DNA of 64,000 bases, from positions 41,159 to 105,158 of the forward strand of contig JAFZXE010000002.1 of NCBI GenBank assembly GCA_017616895.1, read 5' to 3'. How positions within the stretch are numbered: the first letter of the stretch is position 1; each line of letters begins with the position of its first letter. Source of the DNA: Bacteroidales bacterium. GTDB lineage: Bacteria > Bacteroidota > Bacteroidia > Bacteroidales > P3. The notes beneath the pieces are model-generated. The model was not told the origin of the DNA. It saw nothing but the letters and a program-made list of their open reading frames with translations, and did no database searches. The position numbers and the translations under genes are program-made. Positions 34,430-43,085 of the stretch are shown here, piece by piece.

Positions 34430-35266
34430 ATGACAGAACTCAAATTCGAAGAATTGCTTGAGGCTGGTTGTCACTTTGGACACCTCAAGCGCAAATGGAA
34501 TCCCAAAATGGCTCCCTACATCTTTAAGGAGCACAACGGAATCCATGTGATCGACCTGCAGAAGACCATCGTCAAGGCTGACGAGGCCGCTGCCGCTCTG
34601 AAACAGATTGCCAAGTCGGGCAAGAAAATCCTCTTCGTGGCCACCAAGAAGCAGGCCAAGGACGTGGTGTCGGAGATGGTGAAAACCATTGACATGCCGT
34701 TCGTGACCGAGCGTTGGCCTGGTGGAATGCTGACTAACTTCGCCACCATCCGCAAGGCTGTCAAGAAGATGAACCAGCTCGACCAGCTGATGAAGGACAA
34801 AGACTTCAACAGCATCTCGAAGCGCGAGCGTCTGCAGGTGCAGCGCGAACGTGCCAAACTGGACAAGAACCTCGGAAGCATCGCCGACCTTAACCGTCTG
34901 CCGAGCGCTATCTTCGTCATCGACATCCAGAAAGAGCACATCGCAGTCGCCGAGGCACGTCGTCTTAACATCCCGACATTCGCCCTCGTTGATACCAACT
35001 GCAATCCTGAACTCATCGACTATCCTATTCCCGCCAACGACGACGCTTCGAAGTCCATCGCTGCTATCCTGAAGCACATGGTCGAAGCCATCCAGGAAGG
35101 TCTCAACGAGCGTATGCTCGACAAGGACGCCGCTAAGGAAGAGGAGCCCGCAACCGACGAGGCCGCAACCGAAGCCCCGGCTAAGGCTACCCGTCCACGT
35201 CGCACCCGCAAGGCCGACGCCCCCAAGGCTGAGGAGAAACCTGCCGAGAAAAAAGTCGAGGAATAA
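34430..35266 (+). CDS. rpsB: Ribosomal protein uS2
   Basis: 278 residues. Core S2 motifs: EAGCHFGHLKRKWNPKMAPYI, FVATKKQAKDVV, RWPGGMLTNFATIR, FVIDIQKEHIAVAEARRLNIPTFALVDTNCNP. A C-terminal Ala/Glu/Lys-rich tail of about 50 residues (EEPATDEAATEAPAKATRPR) extends beyond the bacterial core and is typical for Bacteroidetes. It is followed by a terminator-like hairpin before tsf. Confidence 0.98.
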   Translation: MTELKFEELLEAGCHFGHLKRKWNPKMAPYIFKEHNGIHVIDLQKTIVKADEAAAALKQIAKSGKKILFVATKKQAKDVVSEMVKTIDMPFVTERWPGGMLTNFATIRKAVKKMNQLDQLMKDKDFNSISKRERLQVQRERAKLDKNLGSIADLNRLPSAIFVIDIQKEHIAVAEARRLNIPTFALVDTNCNPELIDYPIPANDDASKSIAAILKHMVEAIQEGLNERMLDKDAAKEEEPATDEAATEAPAKATRPRRTRKADAPKAEEKPAEKKVEE

Positions 35267-35287
35267 TACGACAGTTATTTAACAACG

Positions 35288-35320
35288 ACCGATTGGCAGC
35301 AACATGTCAATCGGTTTTTT
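35288..35320 (+). terminator. Intrinsic terminator or attenuator between rpsB and tsf
   Basis: ACCGATTG (35288-35295) pairs with CAATCGGT (35308-35315), followed by a T-run. It would reduce readthrough from rpsB into tsf. The ATG at 35304 lies in its loop, which argues against the longer tsf frame. Confidence 0.75.
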
Positions 35321-35342
35321 CAAATCAAAAAAAGAATACATT

Positions 35343-36332
35343 ATGGCAAACATAACAGCAAAACAAGTAAATGAGCTGCGCCAGCTTACCGGCGTGGGAA
35401 TGATGGACTGCAAAAAAGCCCTCGTCGAGTGCGACGGCGACTTCGAGAAAGCTATCGACTATCTCCGCCAGAAAGGCCAGAAGATGGCTGCCAAACGTGC
35501 CGACCGCGACGCCAACGAAGGTTGCGTGCTGGCCAAGAGCAACGGCAACTACGGTGCCGTCATCATGGTGAGCTGCGAAACCGACTTCGTCGCCACAAAC
35601 GCTGGCTTCGTCGAGTTCACCACCTCTATCCTCGACAACGCCATGTCCAAAGGCCTCAAGACCAAGGACGAGGTTCTCGCCATGCAGATCGACGGACGTC
35701 CCGTCTCCGACCACATCACCGACCAGATCGCCAAAATCGGCGAGAAGATTGAACTGGCTCACTTCGAGGTTGTCGAGGCCGCCAAGGTCTATGCATACGT
35801 CCACCCGGGCAACCGTATGGCCGCTGTGGTTGGAATGAACAAGGACGGTTTCGACGAAATCGGACACGGCATCGCCATGCAGGTGGTCGCTATGCGTCCT
35901 CTCGCCGTCGATCCCGACAGCATTCCGCAGGCTACCAAGGACAACGAGCTTAAGGTCGCCATCGAGAAGACCAAAGAGGAACTCATCGGCAAGGCTGTTG
36001 AAGCCGCTCTCAAGAAAGCCGGCATCAACCCTGCACACGTCGATAGCGACGACCATATCAACTCCAACATGGGTAAGGGTTGGATTACCGCCGAGCAGGC
36101 CGACCTCGCTCGCAAAATCAAGGTCGAAGAGGCCGAGAAGAAAGCCGCTTCGCTCGACGACAAGATGATCCAGAACATTGCCAACGGCCGTCTCAACAAG
36201 TTCTTCCAGGAAAACACCCTCCTCTTCCAGGAGAGCATCATGGAGAGCAAGATGACCGTGAAGGACTACATCGCCCACGCCGACAAAGACCTCAAATGCA
36301 CCGACTTCAAACGCCTCGAACTTGGCGCTTAA
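35343..36332 (+). CDS. tsf: Elongation factor Ts
   Basis: 329 residues from ATG 35343. N-terminal UBA-like module ITAKQVNELRQLTGVGMMDCKKALVECDGDFEKAI, then the core with the TDFV motif in SCETDFVATN and GRLNKFFQENTLLFQ-type C-terminal part. It exchanges GDP on EF-Tu. An in-frame ATG at 35304 lies in the upstream terminator hairpin and would add 13 non-conserved residues, so it is rejected. Confidence 0.98.
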   Translation: MANITAKQVNELRQLTGVGMMDCKKALVECDGDFEKAIDYLRQKGQKMAAKRADRDANEGCVLAKSNGNYGAVIMVSCETDFVATNAGFVEFTTSILDNAMSKGLKTKDEVLAMQIDGRPVSDHITDQIAKIGEKIELAHFEVVEAAKVYAYVHPGNRMAAVVGMNKDGFDEIGHGIAMQVVAMRPLAVDPDSIPQATKDNELKVAIEKTKEELIGKAVEAALKKAGINPAHVDSDDHINSNMGKGWITAEQADLARKIKVEEAEKKAASLDDKMIQNIANGRLNKFFQENTLLFQESIMESKMTVKDYIAHADKDLKCTDFKRLELGA

Positions 36333-36359
36333 GAGAATCTTTATTGCATAAACAGGAAC

Positions 36360-36388
36360 AAAACGGCAGTGTTGTACATTGCCGTTTT
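36360..36388 (+). terminator. Intrinsic terminator of tsf
   Basis: AAAACGGCA pairs with TGCCGTTTT around an 11-nt loop, followed by GTTTTTG. 27 bp after the tsf stop. Confidence 0.85.
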
Positions 36389-36494
36389 GTTTTTGTCTAT
36401 AATTGTAGTCTGTCCTATCAAAATAATCGTTTGAATTACAGTGATATTTTAAGTTGGAACGATTTTTATTACATAGAAACTGAATAAATGTTAA

Positions 36495-36512
36495 TTTACA
36501 ATATATTGTAAA
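36495..36512. promoter_or_regulatory. 18-bp perfect palindrome, candidate operator
   Basis: TTTACAATA joined to its reverse complement TATTGTAAA, 41 bp upstream of the -33 box of the large FISUMP-like gene. A weaker palindrome ATTGTACAAT precedes the related lipoprotein gene at 3466. Confidence 0.5.
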
Positions 36513-36553
36513 ACAATTAATTACCCCCCCCTATAGATGTATGGGGTTGATGC

Positions 36554-36584
36554 TTTGTTTTTTCGATAATAGTGTGTATCTTTG
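36554..36584 (+). promoter_or_regulatory. Promoter of the large FISUMP-like gene
   Basis: -33 TTTG (36554-36557), 19-nt spacer, -7 TATCTTTG (36577-36584); ATG 36609 follows 24 bp later. It rules out ATG 36582, which lies inside the -7 box. Confidence 0.85.
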
Positions 36585-36608
36585 CGGTCGTATTTCAAAT
36601 TTCAAGTT

Positions 36609-39600
36609 ATGAAAAAGAGGATTATACTTTTCGCAGTCATGTTTACCACGGCGTTTGCAGGAGTGGCACAAGGCATACCCGTAAGGTTTACCGCACGCAA
36701 TGCAAACGGAGCATACCATCCGTTCGACACCGTGCGTATCGAGAACCTGTCTCGCGGCTGGACCTATTCGCTGGCATATCCCGACACCTCTATTGTGCTG
36801 GGCAGCGGGTCGTCTGAAGGCATAGACCGTGTGGTTGGCAACGGCGAGTTGGAACTAAAAGTATATCCAAACCCCTTTGCAGGGCATACCGAGGCGATGC
36901 TTCATCTGACCGAGGGTGGCAATGTGAATATGCGTATAATCCGTATCGACGGAACCATTATATCGTCTTATAGCGGCAATTTGTCGGCAGGCGAATATCG
37001 TATAGGAATAAGCATGGCTAAGCCGCAGGTGGCATTTCTCTGTATCGAGACAGGAGGGCAACGCCATGTTGCAAAGCTTGTGAATGGCACTACGGGCAAT
37101 GCCGACCGCATAGAGGTGAAACTTGTTGGTATGCAAGTGTCGCGAGCCAAGGATATAGAGCTGGGCAACTTTGAATTAGGGGATACTATGCGTTTTACGG
37201 CTGTTTCGGTTTCTGGCGGCAGAATTACCGAGAGCGATCCCATTGAGCAGCCGTTTACCGAAGGCGGCGAGGTAATACTCCTCTTCTCTGATGGTGACAA
37301 TCCGAATGAAGGTGGTTTTGACGAGAACAATGCTTCATACGCAAGGTTTTCTGTTGCAGCAGATAGGCAGGTGCGTTTTTCAAAAGGTAATTTGCAGTAT
37401 CAAGCTTCTACTGGCATTTGGAAGCTTGCAGACAACCAGTACGATTACATAGGTGGTACCAACTCCAATATCTCCGAAACATATAGCGGATGGATTGACC
37501 TTTTCGGAGCAGGAACAAGCGGATGGAACAGTGGGGCGAACGCATACCAACCGTGGTCAATCAGCGAAAACTATTATGACTATGTCTCGGACAATAGTGA
37601 TAATGCTAATACCGATTGGGGCGTTTACAACGCAATCAGCAATGGTGGCAATCAACCTGGAATGTGGCGCACCTTAACTCACGATGAATACGAATACCTT
37701 ATTTATAGTCGTAGCAACGCTGAAGACAAATACGGCAATGCGTCAATAAATGGAATGTTGGGCTTCGTTATTTTGCCAGATAATTGGATTCAGCCTTCTG
37801 AAATATCTTTTATACCTGGATTGAGCTCCAACGGTTCAATATCAAATACATACGATGCTAATGAATGGAGTCTCATGGAGAGTAACGGCGCAATCTTCTT
37901 TCCAGCCGCCGGATACCGTTATGGAATACAAGTTGAGGGTGTTGGTTCCTGCTGTTCTTATTGGTTGATATCCATACAAAATGGGTACCAAGATGCTATG
38001 TATTATAACTCTTATATTGATAATGATAGTGATTTGTTTGGTTTGTGGAACTTTATTTATGGTTGTTCTGTCCGTTTGGTGATGGATTGCGATGACAGCC
38101 ACGCACTTCCTACGGTATCTACATCAAGTGTCTTGAATATTGGAACTTCAACCGCCACATGTGGTGGTAATGTAGAAAACGATGGTGGTGAGCCAGTCAT
38201 TGCTCGTGGAGTTTGCTGGTCGGTACTACATAATCCCACTATCTCTGATGCTCACACATCCGATGGCGAAGGGACAGGTACTTTTACTAGCGATATCAGT
38301 GGTCTTGCGCCCGGCATTACCTACTATGTTCGAGCCTACGCTTCAAATAACGTCGGCATTGCCTACGGTAACGAACAAGAGTTCTTGACAGATGGCGAAA
38401 GACTGTTGGGATTTGATGAAAACGGAGCGTCGTATGCCACATTCTCTGTTGCTAATGGCAGGCATGTGAGCTTTTCCAAAGGTAATTTGCTGTATCAAGC
38501 ATCTACGGGCATTTGGCGATTCGCTGAAAATCAGTATGACTGTTTAGAAAACAACAATTCCAATATATCTGAGACATACGATGGGTGGATTGATCTTTTT
38601 GGTTGGGGGACGAGTGGTTGGAACAGTGGGGCTAATGCGTACCAACCATGGTCAACAATAAACGCATCCACAGATTATAGCCCGGGAGGGGTTTACACAA
38701 ATGACCTGACAGGCAGATACTATAACGCTGACTGGGGTGTATATAACGCAATTAGCAATGGAGGTAATCAGCCAGGTATGTGGAGGACACTTACAAACGA
38801 TGAGTGGACATATCTTTTTTATGATCGCTCAAATGCATCTTCAAAATATGGTAGCGCAACGGTAAATGGCGAGTATGGCTTAGTGATTTTACCTGATATA
38901 TGGACAATGCCTGACAGTTTGACATTTTACCCGGGAATGAATGGTTTCGAGAACAATATATACACGACGGAACAGTGGTATCAAATGGAGCAATATGGAG
39001 CACTGTTTCTCCCTGCTGCGGGTTACCGCCAAAACAGCACAATAGAAGATACTGACATTTCGGGAAATTATTGGAGTAGTACGCATGCCGATAACGGAAA
39101 TGCTTACAATATATTCTTTTATGATGATTATCTTGACTATGATAATGGCTCAAGACATTTAGGGTTTTCTGTACGTTTGGTAAGGGATTCTGTCGAGGCT
39201 GGAGAAATAGATACACCTACGGTGACGACTACTGATGTAAATGACATCGGAGCAAGATATGCCACTTGCGTCGGCAATGTTATCGATGATGGTGGCGTAT
39301 ATGTAAATGTTCGTGGCTTCTGCTTGAGTACAACCCCCAATCCGACAGTAAACGACAGGCACTCGTCGAATGGCGCAGGAACAGGTGTGTTTAGCTGTAC
39401 TATTGATAACCTTTCAATAGGAACAACGTACTACGTTAGAGCGTATGCTATAAGTAATATAGGCACATCCTATGGGAACGAAATATCGTTTACTACCGAC
39501 AGCAATTATGTGGATAATTTTAATGAAGACGGAGCCTCCAATGCTGTATTCTCGATAGGGGAGAACCGACAAGTTAGATTTTCGCGCGGGAATCTGCAAT

Positions 39601-41693
39601 ATCAGGCATCTACAGATACTTGGAGGTTTGCCGAAGAACAGCGCTATTTTATTGGGTCTGAGAACCGCTATATTTCCGACACAAATAGTAGATGGATTGA
39701 CCTTTTTGGCTGGGGCACCAGCGGGTGGAATTCGGGGGCTGTGTGTTATCAACCATGGTCGTCTAGTACATCCACTGAAAATTATGTTCCATGCGGCGAT
39801 ACGGCCTCAAACCTTACGGGGGACTGTATTAATGCCGACTGGGGAATATATAATGCCATTAGCAATGGTGGTAATCAGCCTGGCATGTGGCGAACGCCAA
39901 GTCAAGCCGAATGGCACTATCTTGCAGCAGTACGGGAGAACGCATCGGCCAAGTTTGGAGAAGCGAGGATAAACAACGTCAACGGAGTGATTGTTTTGCC
40001 AGACAACTGGACATTGCCAGAGGGGCTGACGTTCAATCCAGGCCGTGGAGCATATGCTAACAATATTTATACCTTTTCGGAATGGAATCGTATGGAGGCG
40101 GCTGGAGCAATATTTTTACCCGCGGCAGGTTATCGTGAGGGATCCTCATTTCATAATACTGAACTTGGCGGTACTGGTATGTATTGGGCCTCCACACAGG
40201 TTTTTGGTACTATGGCATACGAAATGATTATACCATATTTTGATTGTTATTATCATGGAGCAGCTTTTTGGTACCGTTACCGCGGAAACCCTGTACGTCT
40301 TATAAGAACAGAGAAGCCAGGGGTGTCAACAATAGAAGTGTCAAACATTCAGGCAAGTACTGCTGTGGGAGGCGGTAATGTCTTAGGATACGGCAGCGAC
40401 ACGATTATGGCTCGTGGTGTATGTTGGAGCACAACACCCAATCCCACGCTGGATGATAGCCATACAACCGATGACTTTGGATTAGGTAGCTACTCCAGCA
40501 CAATAAGTGGTTTGGCACCTTCTACCACATACTTTGTACGTGCCTATGCCACATCTATGGTCGGCACAAGTTATGGAAATGAAGTTACATTTACCACTGC
40601 AGACATAGAGTTGCCATCTGCAACCATTTCAGAGATTAGCGACATAACTGCAACATCGGCCGTTTGTTCAAGTGCTGTTAGTCACGATGGATTTACTGAG
40701 GTAACTGCCCGTGGTGTGTGCTGGAGCACTGTTCCTAATCCAACTCTTGAGGACAGCCATACTATTGATGGAACTGGAACGGGGGACTTTGTCAGCGTTT
40801 TGAATGGGTTGGAACCCTCCACAACATATCATGTACGCGCCTATGCCACAAATAGTGTTGGTACATACTATGGAGAGGATATTATATTCAACACAACTTG
40901 TCTTATTCAGGGAGGTTTTGATGAAAATGGAGCATCACGGGCTTTGTTCTCAGTAGCCGAAGACCGTCAGGTGCACTTTTCGAAAGGCAACTTACAATAC
41001 CAAGCATCTTCTTCAACATGGCGTTTTGCTGAACACCAATACGACTATATAGGAAGTGCTAATTCAAGTCTATCGGCAACATATGCTGATTGGATAGACC
41101 TTTTTGGCTGGGGAACAAGTGGATGGAGTGTCAGCGGTGCAACATATTACCAACCATACGACTATAATAGTACAAATGGATATGGTCCAAATAGTAGCGA
41201 CGATATTACTGGAGATTATGCCAATGCCGATTGGGGTGTATTCAATGCCATCTCAAATGGTGGAAACCAAGTTGGAATGTGGCGAACTCTTACACACGAT
41301 GAATGGTTGTATTTGCTGGAAGGCCGTGAGGATGCTTCTGCTAAATATGGTACCGCAACTGTTGATGGAAAGACGGGGCTTGTTGTATTGCCGGATTGTT
41401 GGGAATTGCCGGATAATATAACGTTTATATCTGGATGTACTGGATATGCAAGCAATACTTATACCTTAGACCAATGGGATGAAATGGAATCTAACGGTGC
41501 AATATTCTTGCCAGCTGCAGGATATAGAGAATCCAGAACGGTTTCAGGAGTCGGTAATGAGGGTGACTATTGGTCATCGTCGGGAGGACAACAATATAAT
41601 GGAGCCTATCAAATATATTTCAGTGGGACATACATGTATCATTATAGGATATCACGTTACTATGGTTTTTCTGTGCGCTTGGTGATGGATTGA
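36609..41693 (+). CDS. Giant surface protein with four FISUMP-like and four FN3-like domains
   Basis: 1694 residues. Signal peptide (cleavage after FAGVA). Residues about 85-165 resemble a T9SS type A sorting domain (LKVYPNPFAG ... GTIISSYSG ... GEYRIGISMAKPQ) but near the N-terminus. FISUMP-like modules lie at about 235-494, 599-860, 968-1237 and 1435-1694, each with FSKGNLQYQAS, WIDLFGWGTSGW, ADWGVYNAISNGGNQPGMWRT, GLVILPD-W, GAIFLPAAGYR and ending SVRLV. FN3-like linkers (ATCGGNVENDGGEPVIARGVCWS, ISGLAPGITYYVRAYASNNVG, YGNEQEF) separate them, two in a row before the last module. There is no C-terminal sorting domain. Likely a surface adhesin or glycan-binding protein. Confidence 0.85.
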   Translation: MKKRIILFAVMFTTAFAGVAQGIPVRFTARNANGAYHPFDTVRIENLSRGWTYSLAYPDTSIVLGSGSSEGIDRVVGNGELELKVYPNPFAGHTEAMLHLTEGGNVNMRIIRIDGTIISSYSGNLSAGEYRIGISMAKPQVAFLCIETGGQRHVAKLVNGTTGNADRIEVKLVGMQVSRAKDIELGNFELGDTMRFTAVSVSGGRITESDPIEQPFTEGGEVILLFSDGDNPNEGGFDENNASYARFSVAADRQVRFSKGNLQYQASTGIWKLADNQYDYIGGTNSNISETYSGWIDLFGAGTSGWNSGANAYQPWSISENYYDYVSDNSDNANTDWGVYNAISNGGNQPGMWRTLTHDEYEYLIYSRSNAEDKYGNASINGMLGFVILPDNWIQPSEISFIPGLSSNGSISNTYDANEWSLMESNGAIFFPAAGYRYGIQVEGVGSCCSYWLISIQNGYQDAMYYNSYIDNDSDLFGLWNFIYGCSVRLVMDCDDSHALPTVSTSSVLNIGTSTATCGGNVENDGGEPVIARGVCWSVLHNPTISDAHTSDGEGTGTFTSDISGLAPGITYYVRAYASNNVGIAYGNEQEFLTDGERLLGFDENGASYATFSVANGRHVSFSKGNLLYQASTGIWRFAENQYDCLENNNSNISETYDGWIDLFGWGTSGWNSGANAYQPWSTINASTDYSPGGVYTNDLTGRYYNADWGVYNAISNGGNQPGMWRTLTNDEWTYLFYDRSNASSKYGSATVNGEYGLVILPDIWTMPDSLTFYPGMNGFENNIYTTEQWYQMEQYGALFLPAAGYRQNSTIEDTDISGNYWSSTHADNGNAYNIFFYDDYLDYDNGSRHLGFSVRLVRDSVEAGEIDTPTVTTTDVNDIGARYATCVGNVIDDGGVYVNVRGFCLSTTPNPTVNDRHSSNGAGTGVFSCTIDNLSIGTTYYVRAYAISNIGTSYGNEISFTTDSNYVDNFNEDGASNAVFSIGENRQVRFSRGNLQYQASTDTWRFAEEQRYFIGSENRYISDTNSRWIDLFGWGTSGWNSGAVCYQPWSSSTSTENYVPCGDTASNLTGDCINADWGIYNAISNGGNQPGMWRTPSQAEWHYLAAVRENASAKFGEARINNVNGVIVLPDNWTLPEGLTFNPGRGAYANNIYTFSEWNRMEAAGAIFLPAAGYREGSSFHNTELGGTGMYWASTQVFGTMAYEMIIPYFDCYYHGAAFWYRYRGNPVRLIRTEKPGVSTIEVSNIQASTAVGGGNVLGYGSDTIMARGVCWSTTPNPTLDDSHTTDDFGLGSYSSTISGLAPSTTYFVRAYATSMVGTSYGNEVTFTTADIELPSATISEISDITATSAVCSSAVSHDGFTEVTARGVCWSTVPNPTLEDSHTIDGTGTGDFVSVLNGLEPSTTYHVRAYATNSVGTYYGEDIIFNTTCLIQGGFDENGASRALFSVAEDRQVHFSKGNLQYQASSSTWRFAEHQYDYIGSANSSLSATYADWIDLFGWGTSGWSVSGATYYQPYDYNSTNGYGPNSSDDITGDYANADWGVFNAISNGGNQVGMWRTLTHDEWLYLLEGREDASAKYGTATVDGKTGLVVLPDCWELPDNITFISGCTGYASNTYTLDQWDEMESNGAIFLPAAGYRESRTVSGVGNEGDYWSSSGGQQYNGAYQIYFSGTYMYHYRISRYYGFSVRLVMD

Positions 41694-41731
41694 GAATAAT
41701 AGGGGATTCGTTCCTTAATGCCTAAAAATCA

Positions 41732-42655
41732 GTGAATACTACAGGGCTTATATTCCCTACCAATCGGGTGGCTGATGTTGAGAGGTGTTTTCTCGATGTC
41801 TTAAAGGGGCTTTACCCCGAAGAAGAGATTCGGTCGTTCTTCCTGATGCTCTGCGATGCTTTCCTCGGGTGGGACAAGGTGGCTTATCTGCTGCACCGCT
41901 CCGAGACCATCAACCAGAGCGACTTGCTGCGCTTCCACTGGGCTTTGGAGGACTTGAAACGCCACAGACCGATACAGCATATCGTGGGCTATACCGACTT
42001 CTGCGACTGCCATATAGGGGTGAACGAGAATGTGCTGATACCGCGTCCTGAGACCGAGGAGATGGTGGGGTATTTGGCCGTCAGGTGCGTGCCCGCACAG
42101 GGCAATTATATGGAGGTCAGTGAGCAGCGGGCAGCGTTTCGTGTGCTTGACCTCTGCACGGGCAGTGGGTGTATTGCTATCGCGTTAAAGAAAAAGATGC
42201 CCTGGTGTAGTGTGACCGCGGTGGATATATCGGCCGACGCATTGGATATGGCAAAAAAGAATGCGGTGGATAACGGTGCCGATGTAGAGTTTATACAGGG
42301 CGATGTTCTTTCGGGCGGCTGGCAGTCAGCAGTCGGTGGCCTGTGGAATTTGATTGTCAGCAATCCTCCCTATATCACCGAGTCGGAGAAAGCCTCGATG
42401 CAAGCCAACGTGCTCGACTATGAGCCATCACAGGCTCTCTTTGTGCCTGACGACGACCCGCTGCTCTTCTACATGAGCATAGCAGCGTTTGCAAGGCAGC
42501 GTCTGTCTGAGAGCGGCCTGCTGGCGATGGAGATAAACGAAAGATTCGGGCAGGAAACTTTGCAGATGCTCCGCGACTACGGGTTCTCTGCTGAGTTACA
42601 TAAAGATTTCAGAGGCAAAGACCGTTTCGTCACTGCCTCTCTTTTGAGTCGATGA
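41732..42655 (+). CDS. prmC: Peptide chain release factor N5-glutamine methyltransferase
   Basis: 307 residues. N-terminal helical domain that contacts the release factor, then a SAM-binding Rossmann domain: ENVLIPRPETEEMV, LDLCTGSGCIAIALKKK, and the catalytic NPPY in LIVSNPPYITESEKASM. It methylates the Gln of the GGQ motif in RF1/RF2. Start GTG at 41732, as no in-frame ATG precedes the conserved region. The 3' end overlaps the convergent dtd gene by 26 bp. Confidence 0.93.
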   Translation: MNTTGLIFPTNRVADVERCFLDVLKGLYPEEEIRSFFLMLCDAFLGWDKVAYLLHRSETINQSDLLRFHWALEDLKRHRPIQHIVGYTDFCDCHIGVNENVLIPRPETEEMVGYLAVRCVPAQGNYMEVSEQRAAFRVLDLCTGSGCIAIALKKKMPWCSVTAVDISADALDMAKKNAVDNGADVEFIQGDVLSGGWQSAVGGLWNLIVSNPPYITESEKASMQANVLDYEPSQALFVPDDDPLLFYMSIAAFARQRLSESGLLAMEINERFGQETLQMLRDYGFSAELHKDFRGKDRFVTASLLSR

Positions 42656-43085
42656 TGATGGTTACGGGGCCGTCGTTGACGAGCGAGACCTGCATGTCGG
42701 CGCCGAAGCGTCCGGTCTGCACGGGTTGGCCGTATTCCTGCGACAGCCGTGCCACGAAACGCTCATACAGCGGGATGGATATCTCTGGCCGTGCGGCTCG
42801 TATATAGCTGGGACGGTTGCCTTTCTTGGTGCTCGCCATAAGCGTGAACTGGCTGACGACGAGGATGCCGCCTTCGGTGAGCGAGGTGACAGGGAGGTTC
42901 ATCACGCCGTCGCCGTCGTTGAAGAGCCGCATGTTGACTATCTTACGGCAGAGCCACTCTATATCCTCGTCGCCGTCGGCCTCTTCGATGCCCACAAGCA
43001 GCATCAGCCCTTCTCCTATCGAGGAGACCCGCTCGCCACCGATGGTGACGGAGGCTTCTTTTACTCGTTGGATAACTACTCTCAT
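42630..43085 (-). CDS. dtd: D-aminoacyl-tRNA deacylase
   Basis: 151 residues, full length. MRVVIQRVKEASVTI start, the SQFTLMASTKKGNRPSY motif, and the GPVTIIID C-terminal cross-subunit motif (NDGPVTIIIDSKER). It removes D-amino acids and Gly from tRNA. Its start overlaps the helicase stop by 4 nt (ATGA), so it is the last gene of yigZ-helicase-dtd. Its 3' end runs 26 bp into prmC on the other strand. Confidence 0.96.
   Translation of the reverse strand: MRVVIQRVKEASVTIGGERVSSIGEGLMLLVGIEEADGDEDIEWLCRKIVNMRLFNDGDGVMNLPVTSLTEGGILVVSQFTLMASTKKGNRPSYIRAARPEISIPLYERFVARLSQEYGQPVQTGRFGADMQVSLVNDGPVTIIIDSKERQ

Noticed and set aside
35304-35342. N-terminal extension of EF-Ts from ATG 35304
   Set aside because: The ATG lies in the loop of a terminator hairpin, and the conserved protein begins at ATG 35343.
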